A stretch of DNA of 38,818 nt, from contig UQCS01000013.1 of the NCBI GenBank assembly GCA_900539605.1, positions 1-38,818 of the forward strand, written 5' to 3'. Origin of the DNA: an uncultured Azospirillum sp. Its GTDB lineage: Bacteria > Pseudomonadota > Alphaproteobacteria > RF32 > CAG-239. Every line of letters begins with the position of its first letter. Within the stretch, counting starts at the first letter, position 1. This document shows positions 15,572-23,451 of the stretch, one piece after another. Position numbers and translations under genes: made by a program. The notes beneath the pieces are model-generated. The model saw only the letters and a list, made by a program, of their open reading frames with translations, searched no databases and had not been told where the DNA came from.

Positions 15572-16078
15572 TTACTCCCAGTTAGTCACGCCGACAAGCG
15601 CACCGACAACGGCTTCGTTGTCGCACAGACTGATAATGCGGAAAGATGTCTCTGTTGCACCGGTTACCGTGGCACCTGCTGCTGCGTTGGTAATTGCGCC
15701 CGTGGTGTTGTTTACAAAAATCTTGTTACCGACGGTCGGAACATCTTCAACATTCATGAAAATGCTGCATTTATCCGCAATGCCGCAGGCCAAGCGTCCG
15801 GGGACAGTCATTGTCGCACCGGTAGCAAAATCCGTAATCGGAATAAACATTGTACGATGAACAACGCCGGCCGGTTTGCCTTCTCCGGTGGCTGAGCAAG
15901 TGCCGTCACCGTTATCCCAAGCAAATTTACCGACTTTAACCTCGACATCATCGTCTTCATATTCTTTGACCATCAATGTCAGCGGGTACATGTGGTTATA
16001 GTTACCGTCAAAAAAATCCCCGGCAACGCCCCAAGGCTTCCGAGGATTGATAGAGGTTTGAAATCCAATGTTTGCCAT
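15572..16078 (-). CDS. Head decoration / structural cement protein
   Basis: 168 residues, beta-rich. The sequence (GVAGDFFDGN, GKFAWDNGDGTCSATGEGKP, AGVVHRTMFIPITDFATGAT, VPGRLACGIADKCSIFMNVE) matches the cement or decoration proteins that lie between the protease and the DUF2184 capsid gene in related phages. It should bind the capsid surface and stabilise it. It lies six bases before the capsid gene. Confidence 0.75.
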   Translation of the reverse strand: MANIGFQTSINPRKPWGVAGDFFDGNYNHMYPLTLMVKEYEDDDVEVKVGKFAWDNGDGTCSATGEGKPAGVVHRTMFIPITDFATGATMTVPGRLACGIADKCSIFMNVEDVPTVGNKIFVNNTTGAITNAAAGATVTGATETSFRIISLCDNEAVVGALVGVTNWE

Positions 16079-16082
16079 AATT

Positions 16083-17393
16083 CTAAGCTCCTAATTTAAT
16101 TTTGCTAAGTTCCGGAAACTGGTCGACAACGCCTTTTGCGGCGGCACTGTCAAAAGACATACCGGATTTTTCGGATTTGGTTTTCTTCAGAACTTCGACC
16201 ATTCCGCGATAAGACGCACGGGAATAATCTTTAATATTGTAGCCGTTCAGCTCCAAAGCTTTGCCGTAGATGTCTTCGGCGCTGTCAAAAGCCATCGGAT
16301 CAACTGCGCCGATTAAAGAACGAACGTTTGCAGCGGCTTCGTTCTTCTGCTTAAATTCGTTCATAATAGACAAACGAATGGAAGCGGCATCCATAGCGGC
16401 TTTTGCGCCTTCGGATTCATGTTCACGATCCAGCTTTTTACGCTCTTTCTTTTCCATTTCTTCGCCGTATTTGACACCTTCGGCAAAATCGGCATCAGAG
16501 GCGCATTTGTCTTTTGCCGCTACTGGATCTTCATCATCAGCGGAACGCGTAGAATCCGTATAAGCCAGCTTTTCAGCTTTGCCGATAATGGTACGCCACA
16601 ATTCCTCGTCCACTTTGCCTTTTAAGATTCCGCCGATTTCATCGATAAGCTTACGCTTGTCGGTTCCGTCTGCGTCTTCAGTAATTGTTTCTTCAACTTT
16701 GGTTTCCGGTACGATTTCCTTGACTTCCTCGCGGATTGCTTCTTTCAAAGCCTCTTCAAGGTCTTCGTCCATAGCCATGTCTTTTTTAGAAGAAAGCTTA
16801 CTGATAAAGTTTTTCAGTTTTGTACTCATCTTTTCTCCTTTGGTTATTGAGTTACTGTCAGCGACAATCACGTCGCTCCCTGCTCTGCCCTCTTTGACAA
16901 GGGCAACGTGATTCCCGCGGATATTATCCATTCGGAAATCGTACTTCTGCCCGTCAAAAAAACCCGGCTTAAACACCGGGTCATAACGATAGGCGGAAGA
17001 TAATTCTTTCTTTTCTCCGCTTTCTATGGATTTTATCGCTTTTTCATCATAGACAGCCAAAGAATTGGTTAAATAAGGCGATTTTGCTTCAGCGTTTGTC
17101 CCTAAAGAGCCAACCCGCAAGTGCTGGTTCTTTTTATCGGCACCATCTTCCACGTGTTCAGACAAAAGCGGTAGATTGTTAAATGTGTCTGCTGCTTTTT
17201 CGATTTCCTCAAAAGGACGATAGCCATAATATATTTTATCAGGGACAAGCCCTAACTCCTGCCAGCCGGGAATTTCCCGCCCGTAATACGGCGCAACCTG
17301 CTCTTTGGTAATATTGCATAAGTCTACATGCAAAAAGCCGTTCTCATCAAAATGGCGCACACTGTTAAGGCTGTGTTTGTCATAAGCCAGCAT
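16083..17393 (-). CDS. DUF2213 capsid maturation protease with scaffold domain
   Basis: 436 residues from the ATG at 17393, which has an AAGGA ribosome binding site. Residues about 1-180 form the DUF2213 prohead protease-like domain (LNSVRHFDENGFLHVDLCNI, then ELGLVPDKIYYGYRPFEEIE, LPLLSEHV, DNIRGNHVALVKEGRAGSDV). The rest is charged and coiled-coil-like with many Glu and Lys, typical of a scaffold, and ends in a short conserved tail (DQFPELSKIKL). The single chain probably acts as scaffold and then self-processes. Antirepressor cassette B is inserted just upstream. Confidence 0.82.
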   Translation of the reverse strand: MLAYDKHSLNSVRHFDENGFLHVDLCNITKEQVAPYYGREIPGWQELGLVPDKIYYGYRPFEEIEKAADTFNNLPLLSEHVEDGADKKNQHLRVGSLGTNAEAKSPYLTNSLAVYDEKAIKSIESGEKKELSSAYRYDPVFKPGFFDGQKYDFRMDNIRGNHVALVKEGRAGSDVIVADSNSITKGEKMSTKLKNFISKLSSKKDMAMDEDLEEALKEAIREEVKEIVPETKVEETITEDADGTDKRKLIDEIGGILKGKVDEELWRTIIGKAEKLAYTDSTRSADDEDPVAAKDKCASDADFAEGVKYGEEMEKKERKKLDREHESEGAKAAMDAASIRLSIMNEFKQKNEAAANVRSLIGAVDPMAFDSAEDIYGKALELNGYNIKDYSRASYRGMVEVLKKTKSEKSGMSFDSAAAKGVVDQFPELSKIKLGA

Positions 17394-17414
17394 TTTATAT
17401 TCCTTAAAAGAAAA

Positions 17415-17432
17415 CCCCGAATTTCTTCGGGG
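17415..17432 (-). terminator. Terminator of antirepressor cassette B
   Basis: On the minus strand a 7-bp stem (CCCCGAA / TTCGGGG) with a GAAA loop is followed by TTTTCTTTT. It lies between the Bro-type gene and the protease gene. Confidence 0.85.
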
Positions 17433-17440
17433 CTTGGGTG

Positions 17441-18040
17441 TTAATTTTGCAAAGCTTTCTCTATTTTTCTAAGCTTGCTCTCCAAAAGTATAATTTTCTC
17501 ATCTTTTTCTTCAGACGATTTAAGAATGGCTTTGTGCCGTGTCCAGTACCAGCGTTGCAAATATTGGACAATGTCCCAATCGCCGATATTGTAGTAATTG
17601 TCGTTATCCTCTCCGGCATAAGGCGCAAACAGTCTTTTGACTTCTTCACGCACTGCCACCGCGGCACAGCGCTTAACCATTCCGCCAATCGCTTTCATAT
17701 CAACTTGGACTTGAGGCACGCCATAAGCACCGGTTTTGCGGATACTCGGCAGAACATCATTGTAAACCCAATCGGCGAACGCTTGAGCCTGGGGTTTGTT
17801 GCTGCGGAATATCAGGCGGTACAAATTCGGCTCGTTGATGATGGTTATCTCTTGCCGACCACCGGCGGTAAGGGTGTAGGTTTTGCCTACACCCTCTTCG
17901 GGCAATTTTACAGACGTCCGACTGTTGGCTATAGCCAAAGCACGGCAACAATCAGCCAAGCTAAACCATACTTGACCGTCAACAATCTCTGTTCTTACCT
18001 GATTATCTTTAAAATTAAATGTAACTAAACTATTTGTCAT
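17441..18040 (-). CDS. Antirepressor B: Bro-N domain protein
   Basis: 199 residues. Residues about 5-105 form a Bro-N domain (DGQVWFSLADCCRALAIANS, VGKTYTLTAGGRQEITIINE, PNLYRLIFRSNKPQAQAFAD, WVYNDVLPSIRKTG). The C-terminal region begins with QVDMKAIGGMVKRCAAVAV (about 112-130), which is nearly identical in antirepressor C and similar in A, and ends in a helical tail. The N-terminus MTNSLVT is also shared with C. The cassette has its own promoter, leader and terminator and sits between MuF-like and protease genes. The 5'UTR tag next to the ATG pairs over 10 bases with a loop in the leader. Confidence 0.87.
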   Translation of the reverse strand: MTNSLVTFNFKDNQVRTEIVDGQVWFSLADCCRALAIANSRTSVKLPEEGVGKTYTLTAGGRQEITIINEPNLYRLIFRSNKPQAQAFADWVYNDVLPSIRKTGAYGVPQVQVDMKAIGGMVKRCAAVAVREEVKRLFAPYAGEDNDNYYNIGDWDIVQYLQRWYWTRHKAILKSSEEKDEKIILLESKLRKIEKALQN

Positions 18041-18260
18041 GTCTATTTGTCCTTTATTTCAAATTACCTTTAGACCGTAAAGGCATCGGGAGGTTGAAAC
18101 ACGTGACAAATAGAACACGCCTATCCTATTCAATATATTCGGATAGCCTCCCGATATGGGTAAATACTTTAAACAAAAGAGGTCAACAACAATGTTTAAA
18201 ATAAAAAATCACACTTTCGGGTGCGTTTCCGCTATTTGTAGAGTGTTTCAAGCTCTGCTA
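18041..18260 (-). ncRNA. Leader B: C4-like antisense RNA and attenuator
   Basis: Same order as leader A. On the minus strand: tag ACAAATAG (18232-18239); hairpin CGCAC/GTGTG then ATTTTTT (18210-18225); hairpin with 8-bp arms (18168-18175 with 18193-18200) and the conserved loop; 9-bp outer stem ATCGGGAGG/CCTCCCGAT (18147-18155 with 18085-18093) around an inner stem CTATCC/GGATAG (18121-18126 with 18141-18146) and the antisense tag (complement of 18105-18114); target tag at 18042-18051, one base from the start codon. Tag-to-antitag pairing is 10 bp here. The leader is almost identical to C outside the tags. Confidence 0.72.
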
Positions 18261-18262
18261 TT

Positions 18263-18290
18263 ATATTAGCAGATTATTTCTTAAAATCAA
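18263..18290 (-). promoter_or_regulatory. Promoter of antirepressor cassette B
   Basis: TTGATT (18285-18290), a 16-base spacer and TAATAT (18263-18268), identical boxes and spacing to cassette A. It lies directly after the stop codon of the MuF-like gene. Confidence 0.65.
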
Positions 18291-18295
18291 GTTAA

Positions 18296-19117
18296 TTATA
18301 AAAACTCCTCAATGATTGGCCGGCACATGCAGTGACAATTTATCCGTTCCCCGGGGAATATCCATTCGCCGTCAATATAAAGCCCCTTGTCTAAGTCAAA
18401 AACTTTGCCGTTAGCTTCTTCATGACTATGCCGAGGTTCTTTTACACCGTTTGCATGAACCCAAACACCACGTTTAATGCCTAAATCCATCTGCCGTGTG
18501 CGATTCATCTGCTCGGTGGCTTTGTTGTTCTGGTCACGGGCGATAAGAATGGCACGGCGGTGCGTAATTCCGTAACGATGTTCCAGCTCATCAGTCAGAT
18601 ATTGCAAATCACGCCCGGAACGAACCGAGCGCATAACCATTCCTTCGACCTCGGTAAAATACTTCTCTGGAATGGATTTAATCAGATTGACATTTTCATG
18701 AATAAAAGACTTCATGACATTTTGCATTGCAGGTGTCATTTTTAAGTCAATAGCAAAACCTAGTTCCTCGAGCTTCTGTTGAAACTTTTGGCTTTTATAC
18801 GACCGCCAAGCGTCCTTAAATGCTGATTCCGTATATTTGTAATTATGACGAACAAACCACTCCGCAAGCTTCTTTGCTTGTCGATTAAAGTTCCTCTGCC
18901 ATTGAGAAAAACGCTTGCGCAAAGCCCGCGACATAGCGTCGGCCGGCGTTGCATCATCGGCCATAATAACCGGTTCTTGGCGTTTATATTCTGCCTCAAT
19001 CCAGTATTTGACTGAATGCTGCATCTCATCAATCAGCTTCATCAGCTTTTTGCGGTATGCCATTTCAATCCCTTTATTGGGGCGAATAGCGCGTAATGTA
19101 TGGACTTTATTTGCCAT
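18296..19117 (-). CDS. MuF-like head morphogenesis protein
   Basis: 273 residues. The C-terminal half carries the SPP1 gp7/MuF minor head domain: ARDQNNKATEQMNRTRQMDL (about 195-214), WVHANGVKEPRHSHEEANGK, and the closing GERINCHCMCRPIIEEF with its Cys-His cluster. The N-terminal half is helical and basic. MuF proteins are packaged in small numbers near the portal. Many carry a C-terminal toxin; this one ends right after the MuF domain, while a nuclease-like domain is instead found on the portal protein. Confidence 0.86.
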   Translation of the reverse strand: MANKVHTLRAIRPNKGIEMAYRKKLMKLIDEMQHSVKYWIEAEYKRQEPVIMADDATPADAMSRALRKRFSQWQRNFNRQAKKLAEWFVRHNYKYTESAFKDAWRSYKSQKFQQKLEELGFAIDLKMTPAMQNVMKSFIHENVNLIKSIPEKYFTEVEGMVMRSVRSGRDLQYLTDELEHRYGITHRRAILIARDQNNKATEQMNRTRQMDLGIKRGVWVHANGVKEPRHSHEEANGKVFDLDKGLYIDGEWIFPGERINCHCMCRPIIEEFL

Positions 19118-19164
19118 AGAACTTTTCGCTTGATTGTTATTGAAATTTAAGGTATTATATTGGT

Positions 19165-19250
19165 ATTAAGATTGGAAATTGAATGAGGAAATGGTCTGTC
19201 ATTCATGAGAAGTTGAATTAGTGAGTCAACCTTTCAACATTTCCAATCTT
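19165..19250 (-). other. Branched hairpin between portal and MuF genes
   Basis: On the minus strand, AAGATTGGAAA pairs with TTTCCAATCTT (19240-19250 with 19169-19179), extended by TTGAA/TTCAA past a 2-base bulge. Inside are two hairpins, GTTGA/TCAAC and GAATGA/TCATTC, giving a three-way junction. A TATAAT (19153-19158) follows it, but no good -35 box was found. It lies in a 136-bp gap with no gene. It may be an RNA processing site, a terminator (on the plus strand it ends in a T-run) or a regulatory element. Confidence 0.45.
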
Positions 19251-19253
19251 TTT

Positions 19254-21164
19254 TTATGCCTTCTCAAAAGCCGTTAATAAGAACTGGAGCTTTTCATTGT
19301 CAAATTTAGGTTTAACAATTGCGACTCTTCCATTGTGCTCGATATTAAAACGGCCATTGGTTCCGACTTTAAGCTGTCCTTTTTCTATAACATCAGAAAG
19401 ATTATTAAGCAAAGATTGGAGATCTTGCCCAGTTTCTCTACGACGCTTGATGATATGGGCTAAGCCCATACTCTCATTCCCCCAGACAAGGTCAATATCG
19501 CCAATATCTTTACGAGTAAAAGCTCCTTTAACATGCCCCTGCTTTTCTTTCATCAGCAAATCAATGGCAGCTTGTCCTTTTACACCGGTAAATTCTTTAC
19601 CTATAAATTCAGAAACAGAACTTGATCCGCCGCTACCAAACTGACCGTTTTCGGCGCGTGGATGATCTTCTTCCTTCCACTCATCAAAAACAGAGCCGGC
19701 TTCGTCGCGGTCGTCAATATCAACATCGGCAAAGCTTTCAGTTTCCGGGATATCATCAACATCGATATTGGAGAAACCACTGTCTGGGTTATTTGCTAAA
19801 GAACCGCGGATTTCTTCCTGTGACAGACAGCCACGGTCAACATAAACCGCCGCGGTGTCAGCATGAATTTTGTTAATCTCTGCCCGCTCGCGTTCGTCCA
19901 TTTCCCACAAAGGCGCAAACTGAAACGAGATATTGTCGTCAATCTCGCCATAGCGGTTGAGCTGCAAAATCTTTAAGACTTTCTCGACATTGTCATAACA
20001 GATTTTTTCGTTCAGGCTTTGGATTTTGTCATAGTAAATCCGGTTCGTGCCTTCGCTCGAGGCGTTTAAGCCTTTCGGTAGGTCGCCAAAGTATTTATCC
20101 TTACTGATGCCTAGAATAACCGGCGCCAAGTCCAAAGAAAGGGAGACAATGTCAGTCACACCGGATAAAGGCGTGTTTATCTGCACCATGTCTTCCAGCT
20201 CTTTATCAATCAGAGCTGTGCCGTCATTGTTGCGCTGGGCATTGAAGTATTTGACTCGCTGGGTTAAACTATTGCAGTCCCCACCGCTCAAAAACGCCGA
20301 CATATCAGTTTTCCAAATTGTCAAACTAAATTTGTTAAGCAATCTTTGAGCTGAACGGCGATTTTCCGTAAAGTTCTGGACATATTCCAAAACCTGCTGC
20401 GACAATGAAATGCCGAAAAAGTTATACAACGGCTTCAACAGCAAAGGTACTTCGTTTTGGGCAAAGTACAAAAAACGGCTCTTGTGATATTCTTTACCCA
20501 GAATATACCATGTCTCGGGGTTGAAATAATCATCAGCCGTTGGGTCTGAAGAATTATAAACGCCCGGATAGACGTTTATAGGCTCAATAATCTTAAAGCC
20601 TTTGAAAGAACCTTGCTTAAATGTGGAACTATCCAGATAAAGCGGGACTCTCTTTTCTTCATCGTCCAACTCGCCCATGTCGATATAAACCAGACAGCCG
20701 CCCTGATAACCGGTTGTAGACAAAGCTCGGTTGAACAAAGATTTGACGCGAAAACGCTGTAAATCTGATTCCAGCTCGGAAATCTTAGCGCTTAAATCTT
20801 CCTCGCCTTGGGAAGTTAGATCTATGAACTTACGAGTCATGTCATCGACAATAACTTCAATGCCGGAACGAATAAGCGGATCCTGTGCAATGCTGGACAA
20901 TAAGGCATAACCCAAGAACTTCGGAGCCGCCAAAGCCTGCCATTCCGGCGCAAAGTGATTGATAATCCCGTCTGTGCATTTGATGCACTCGTCCATAGCA
21001 ATGGTTTTGTCTTTCGGCATTCCCAAAGTAATCGGGCGTTGATATTTGACAGACCCGCTGTTATACACTTCGAGCGCACGGGCTAACAAATCTTTAGTAC
21101 GCAGATTTATATCCATCTCGTCCAGCGGGCGGATGTTCATTGATTTTTTAACCTGTTTTGCCAT
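19254..21164 (-). CDS. Portal protein (DUF1073) with C-terminal PBECR-like nuclease domain
   Basis: 636 residues. Residues about 1-470 form a DUF1073 portal (FLGYALLSSIAQDPLIRSGI, a STTGYQGGCLVYIDMG block, LGISKDKYFGDLPKGLNASS). A linker EEDHPRAENGQFGSGGSS (about 500-517) is followed by about 119 residues with GHVKGAFTRKDIGDIDLVWG (about 543-562) and LAHIIKRR (568-575). This matches the phage barnase/EndoU/colicin E5/RelE-like nuclease (PBECR) family; the conserved His is in LAHI. The nuclease could be carried in the capsid and delivered with DNA, or only be a toxin-like ornament of the portal. It starts at the terminase stop. Confidence 0.83.
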   Translation of the reverse strand: MAKQVKKSMNIRPLDEMDINLRTKDLLARALEVYNSGSVKYQRPITLGMPKDKTIAMDECIKCTDGIINHFAPEWQALAAPKFLGYALLSSIAQDPLIRSGIEVIVDDMTRKFIDLTSQGEEDLSAKISELESDLQRFRVKSLFNRALSTTGYQGGCLVYIDMGELDDEEKRVPLYLDSSTFKQGSFKGFKIIEPINVYPGVYNSSDPTADDYFNPETWYILGKEYHKSRFLYFAQNEVPLLLKPLYNFFGISLSQQVLEYVQNFTENRRSAQRLLNKFSLTIWKTDMSAFLSGGDCNSLTQRVKYFNAQRNNDGTALIDKELEDMVQINTPLSGVTDIVSLSLDLAPVILGISKDKYFGDLPKGLNASSEGTNRIYYDKIQSLNEKICYDNVEKVLKILQLNRYGEIDDNISFQFAPLWEMDERERAEINKIHADTAAVYVDRGCLSQEEIRGSLANNPDSGFSNIDVDDIPETESFADVDIDDRDEAGSVFDEWKEEDHPRAENGQFGSGGSSSVSEFIGKEFTGVKGQAAIDLLMKEKQGHVKGAFTRKDIGDIDLVWGNESMGLAHIIKRRRETGQDLQSLLNNLSDVIEKGQLKVGTNGRFNIEHNGRVAIVKPKFDNEKLQFLLTAFEKA

Positions 21165-22378
21165 TAGTAACCTGTGAATTGTTTTTCCCAGCCGGGATTG
21201 ATTTGCATTGTGCCTCGTCCTTTTATATAGCCGTCAAGACTATACCGCAGAGCATCAATGATATGGTTGTTTTTATCTTCAATTATGGGCAATATATCGC
21301 CGTTATTCTTGTCTACCTTATAAGAATAAAGCCTGAACTCATCTGCTGTATGTTTACAGCGCGGATGAATAACAATCTTACGAAAGCTTTTCAAAACTGC
21401 TAAGCCGTCTTCAACCGAGCGTTGCCACTTCTTAGCCGGAGAAATATTAAATCCTCGCCGTTTCATAAAACTTATTGTCTCCGGTCGCGCACAGTCTGCC
21501 TTTATCGGGAAACTCCGCGATGTCGGAATATGGTCGAATAATTGCGGGGTTTCGTCCAATTCCACGCCGACACCGTAACATTCTTCATCAATATAAAGTG
21601 CGTCGTTCATAATAAAACAACGCACCAGCGTTGTGGGGTCTTGAGCAAAACCCCAGTCTGCGCCGTGAAAAAAGCGTGTGTTTGCCGGAGCTTCAAATTC
21701 GGAGATTTCATATCGCCCCTTGAAAACTTGCGCATCGGTATTAACCTGAGGCTTGCCCAGCCAAATATACTCGTAATCAGAAACATTAACCTTGCGGCAA
21801 TATTCCATCTCCTTACGCAGAACCTTAGGGAACCACGGATTGTCAGTAAAATTGACTAAAACAGACTTGCAGTCATCAGAAGGATGAATCACAAATTTTT
21901 GATATGTCTCGTCAGCTTCAAGCTTGGGGTTAAAACTTACCCATATTTCCGAATTTTCTTTACGAATAGTCGGACATAAGACTTCCCAGCTTTCCTTAGA
22001 AACATTCTGAGCTTCTTCGACCCAGCAAATGTCAATACCCTCAATTGATTTGATTTCATCAATATTGTTCTGAATACCCTTAAAGTAAAATTCAGAACCA
22101 TTAATGCAAACGATACTTTCTCTTGTGACTTTAAAATATGAAGATAACCCGAGAGAAACAATACTGTCACGCAACAATTTATGCACTGACATAGATATGG
22201 AAGACTGGAATTGACGCGTACACAAAACGCGGATTTTATTCCTCATTGCCAGAATAATAAGCGTTCGTGCAATTCCCCAAGACTTACCGGAACCGCGCCC
22301 GCCATACAATACCTTATACCTTTTCCGCTCATTAATAAGAAACAACATCTTATCGATAATTGGAAAATCAACTTGCAT
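21164..22378 (-). CDS. terL: Terminase large subunit
   Basis: 404 residues, full length for the PBSX/T3-like family. Walker A is GGRGSGKS (residues 26-33) and Walker B is IDICWVEEA (115-123), with Glu as the catalytic carboxylate. The C-terminal RNase H-like nuclease has its acidic residues at D241 (GADWGF), D295 (KADCARPE) and D375 (NNHIIDALRYS). It should cut and pump DNA into the prohead. It overlaps the small subunit gene (22368-22378) and abuts the portal gene. Confidence 0.93.
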   Translation of the reverse strand: MQVDFPIIDKMLFLINERKRYKVLYGGRGSGKSWGIARTLIILAMRNKIRVLCTRQFQSSISMSVHKLLRDSIVSLGLSSYFKVTRESIVCINGSEFYFKGIQNNIDEIKSIEGIDICWVEEAQNVSKESWEVLCPTIRKENSEIWVSFNPKLEADETYQKFVIHPSDDCKSVLVNFTDNPWFPKVLRKEMEYCRKVNVSDYEYIWLGKPQVNTDAQVFKGRYEISEFEAPANTRFFHGADWGFAQDPTTLVRCFIMNDALYIDEECYGVGVELDETPQLFDHIPTSRSFPIKADCARPETISFMKRRGFNISPAKKWQRSVEDGLAVLKSFRKIVIHPRCKHTADEFRLYSYKVDKNNGDILPIIEDKNNHIIDALRYSLDGYIKGRGTMQINPGWEKQFTGY

Positions 22379-22715
22379 TATTTGCCTTTATAATCTTAAC
22401 CGGCGTAATGTTAAAAACAGGAGGCTCTCTTAGGTCATGACCTTCAGTATCTGTCATCGCCGTTTTTTCTACATACAGCCCCGCAAGCTTTCCTTTAAGC
22501 TCCTCAGCTTTAAGGGCCGCTGTGATGTTATTGTTAGCAATAGCTGCGCGCTGAAGCTCGTTAAGTTTGTCAAAGCTCTCAATACCTGTGTAGCCGAGTT
22601 TTCTTAACTCTGCTTTCTGGCGCCGAACCTCACCGGATTTTTTACCGCCCTTTCGACCAAGTTCTCTCGCTTCGTTCTCGCTTCGAACCGGATTTAAGTT
22701 CTTTTTATTCACCAT
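22368..22715 (-). CDS. Probable terminase small subunit
   Basis: 115 residues. A basic N-terminus (NPVRSENEARELGRKGGKKS followed by GEVRRQKAELRKLG) is common in short proteins encoded directly before phage terminases, and the rest is helical with a C-terminal tail. The position and the 11-base overlap with the large subunit make the small subunit role likely. No clear helix-turn-helix is visible. Confidence 0.65.
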   Translation of the reverse strand: MVNKKNLNPVRSENEARELGRKGGKKSGEVRRQKAELRKLGYTGIESFDKLNELQRAAIANNNITAALKAEELKGKLAGLYVEKTAMTDTEGHDLREPPVFNITPVKIIKANNAS

Positions 22716-23082
22716 TTTCCATTCTCACTAATGCAAGTTTGGTTAAAAAGTCTTTGGAAATGTCACCTAATAAGGTGGGGATTCCCTCAGGTTCGTTATT
22801 CTCGGATTTCAACCGTTCGATATTTTCGAATACTTGCCGGATGCTCTCGATTAAATCGGTGTTAACCAGATCCGGACTTAAAATATCTCGATTAAGTGCA
22901 GATGCTTCACCGGAAGCCATAAATATCTTTTCGGCTAAGTCATCAACCCACTTGTCTATATTTTCAATCAGACGGTCATATAGAAGATGCTGACCGTAGT
23001 TGCGCGCTTGCCAATGTTTGAGTTTACAAGCGTACTTATACGCGATTAGCCTTTGAATAAGTTCTAACATTTTTGTCCACAT
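22705..23082 (-). CDS. DUF5856-like (Dps/ferritin-like) protein
   Basis: 125 residues, all helical. The motif KLKHWQARNYGQHLLYDRLI (about 21-40), followed by ENIDKWVDDLAEKI, follows the LHWxTxSYxxHxALxxxYDxLxxxID pattern of the DUF5856 phage family, which belongs to the ferritin/Dps-like helical bundles. It is the first gene of the packaging operon after the late leader. Its role is unknown; a nucleic acid-binding or regulatory function is only a guess. The start could also be the second ATG at 23070. Confidence 0.62.
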   Translation of the reverse strand: MWTKMLELIQRLIAYKYACKLKHWQARNYGQHLLYDRLIENIDKWVDDLAEKIFMASGEASALNRDILSPDLVNTDLIESIRQVFENIERLKSENNEPEGIPTLLGDISKDFLTKLALVRMENGE

Positions 23083-23164
23083 TATAGCCTTGAATTAGGT
23101 ATTACCCTATACGGCGAATTTTAACTAACCGATTGTTTTTATTAAATTCTTAATTTTAGACAAA

Positions 23165-23194
23165 AAGCCGCGAATGAGGGGAAATCCGCGGCTT
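23165..23194 (-). terminator. Second terminator in the late leader
   Basis: On the minus strand, AAGCCGCG/CGCGGCTT (23187-23194 with 23165-23172) with a 14-base loop is followed by TTTTGTC. It lies between the late promoter and the packaging genes. Confidence 0.7.
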
Positions 23195-23242
23195 ATGCCC
23201 AAGGTTGGGCGGGAAAGGAAATAACAAACCGCCCCCAAAAAA

Positions 23243-23266
23243 ACGGCTGCCGATAAGGGCAACCGT
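23243..23266 (-). terminator. First terminator in the late leader
   Basis: On the minus strand a 9-bp stem ACGGTTGCC/GGCAGCCGT with a 6-base loop is followed by TTTTTTT, a strong intrinsic terminator. It lies only about 25 bases after the predicted start of transcription. Further on, GGGCGG/CCGCCC (23207-23212 with 23229-23234) and GCCC/GGGC (23197-23210) form overlapping, mutually exclusive hairpins. Confidence 0.85.
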
Positions 23267-23294
23267 TTAGATACACTTCTACATGATACCTAAA

Positions 23295-23323
23295 ATGGTA
23301 CTAGGTTTTATAAAAGTTGTCAA
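23295..23323 (-). promoter_or_regulatory. Putative late promoter
   Basis: TTGACA (23318-23323), a 17-base spacer and TACCAT (23295-23300) on the minus strand, with an A/T-rich stretch upstream. It points to the packaging and head genes through two terminators, so expression of the late genes would need antitermination. The rest of the 23083-23451 gap holds the terminators, this promoter and a possible 26-residue frame. Confidence 0.65.
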
Positions 23324-23366
23324 GAACTTTTTTTAAAAAAATTTGTTTTGTCGTACCCCATTGTTT

Positions 23367-23447
23367 TTACAAGACAATCAACAAAAAGTATGGCAAAATC
23401 CATAAAAGCAGGAAGTAGCCGATAAAATCAGCGATTCGGTAAAGCAT
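23367..23447 (-). CDS. Possible 26-residue hydrophobic peptide
   Basis: An ATG at 23447 opens 26 codons ending at TAA (23367-23369). The peptide starts MLYRIADFIGYF and is almost entirely hydrophobic, long enough for one membrane segment. It follows the antirepressor C stop by 4 bases, so it could be translationally coupled, but no clear ribosome binding site is seen. It could be a small holin-like or toxin peptide, or chance. Confidence 0.25.
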   Translation of the reverse strand: MLYRIADFIGYFLLLWILPYFLLIVL

Positions 23448-23451
23448 GGGA

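Noticed and set aside
18042..18239. Direct tag repeats as target-site duplications of a mobile element or as intron exon-binding sites
   Set aside because: The segment between the repeats is only about 190 bp with no transposase, intron core or ribozyme features, and the tag's complement sits at a fixed place inside it.
18191..18268. Plus-strand small frames within the antirepressor leaders, with AAAAGAGGT ahead of an ATG, starting MFKIKNHTFG in B and C
   Set aside because: Leaders A and B/C are conserved as DNA but with indels that change the frame, no plus-strand promoter is seen, and RNA pairing explains the conservation better.
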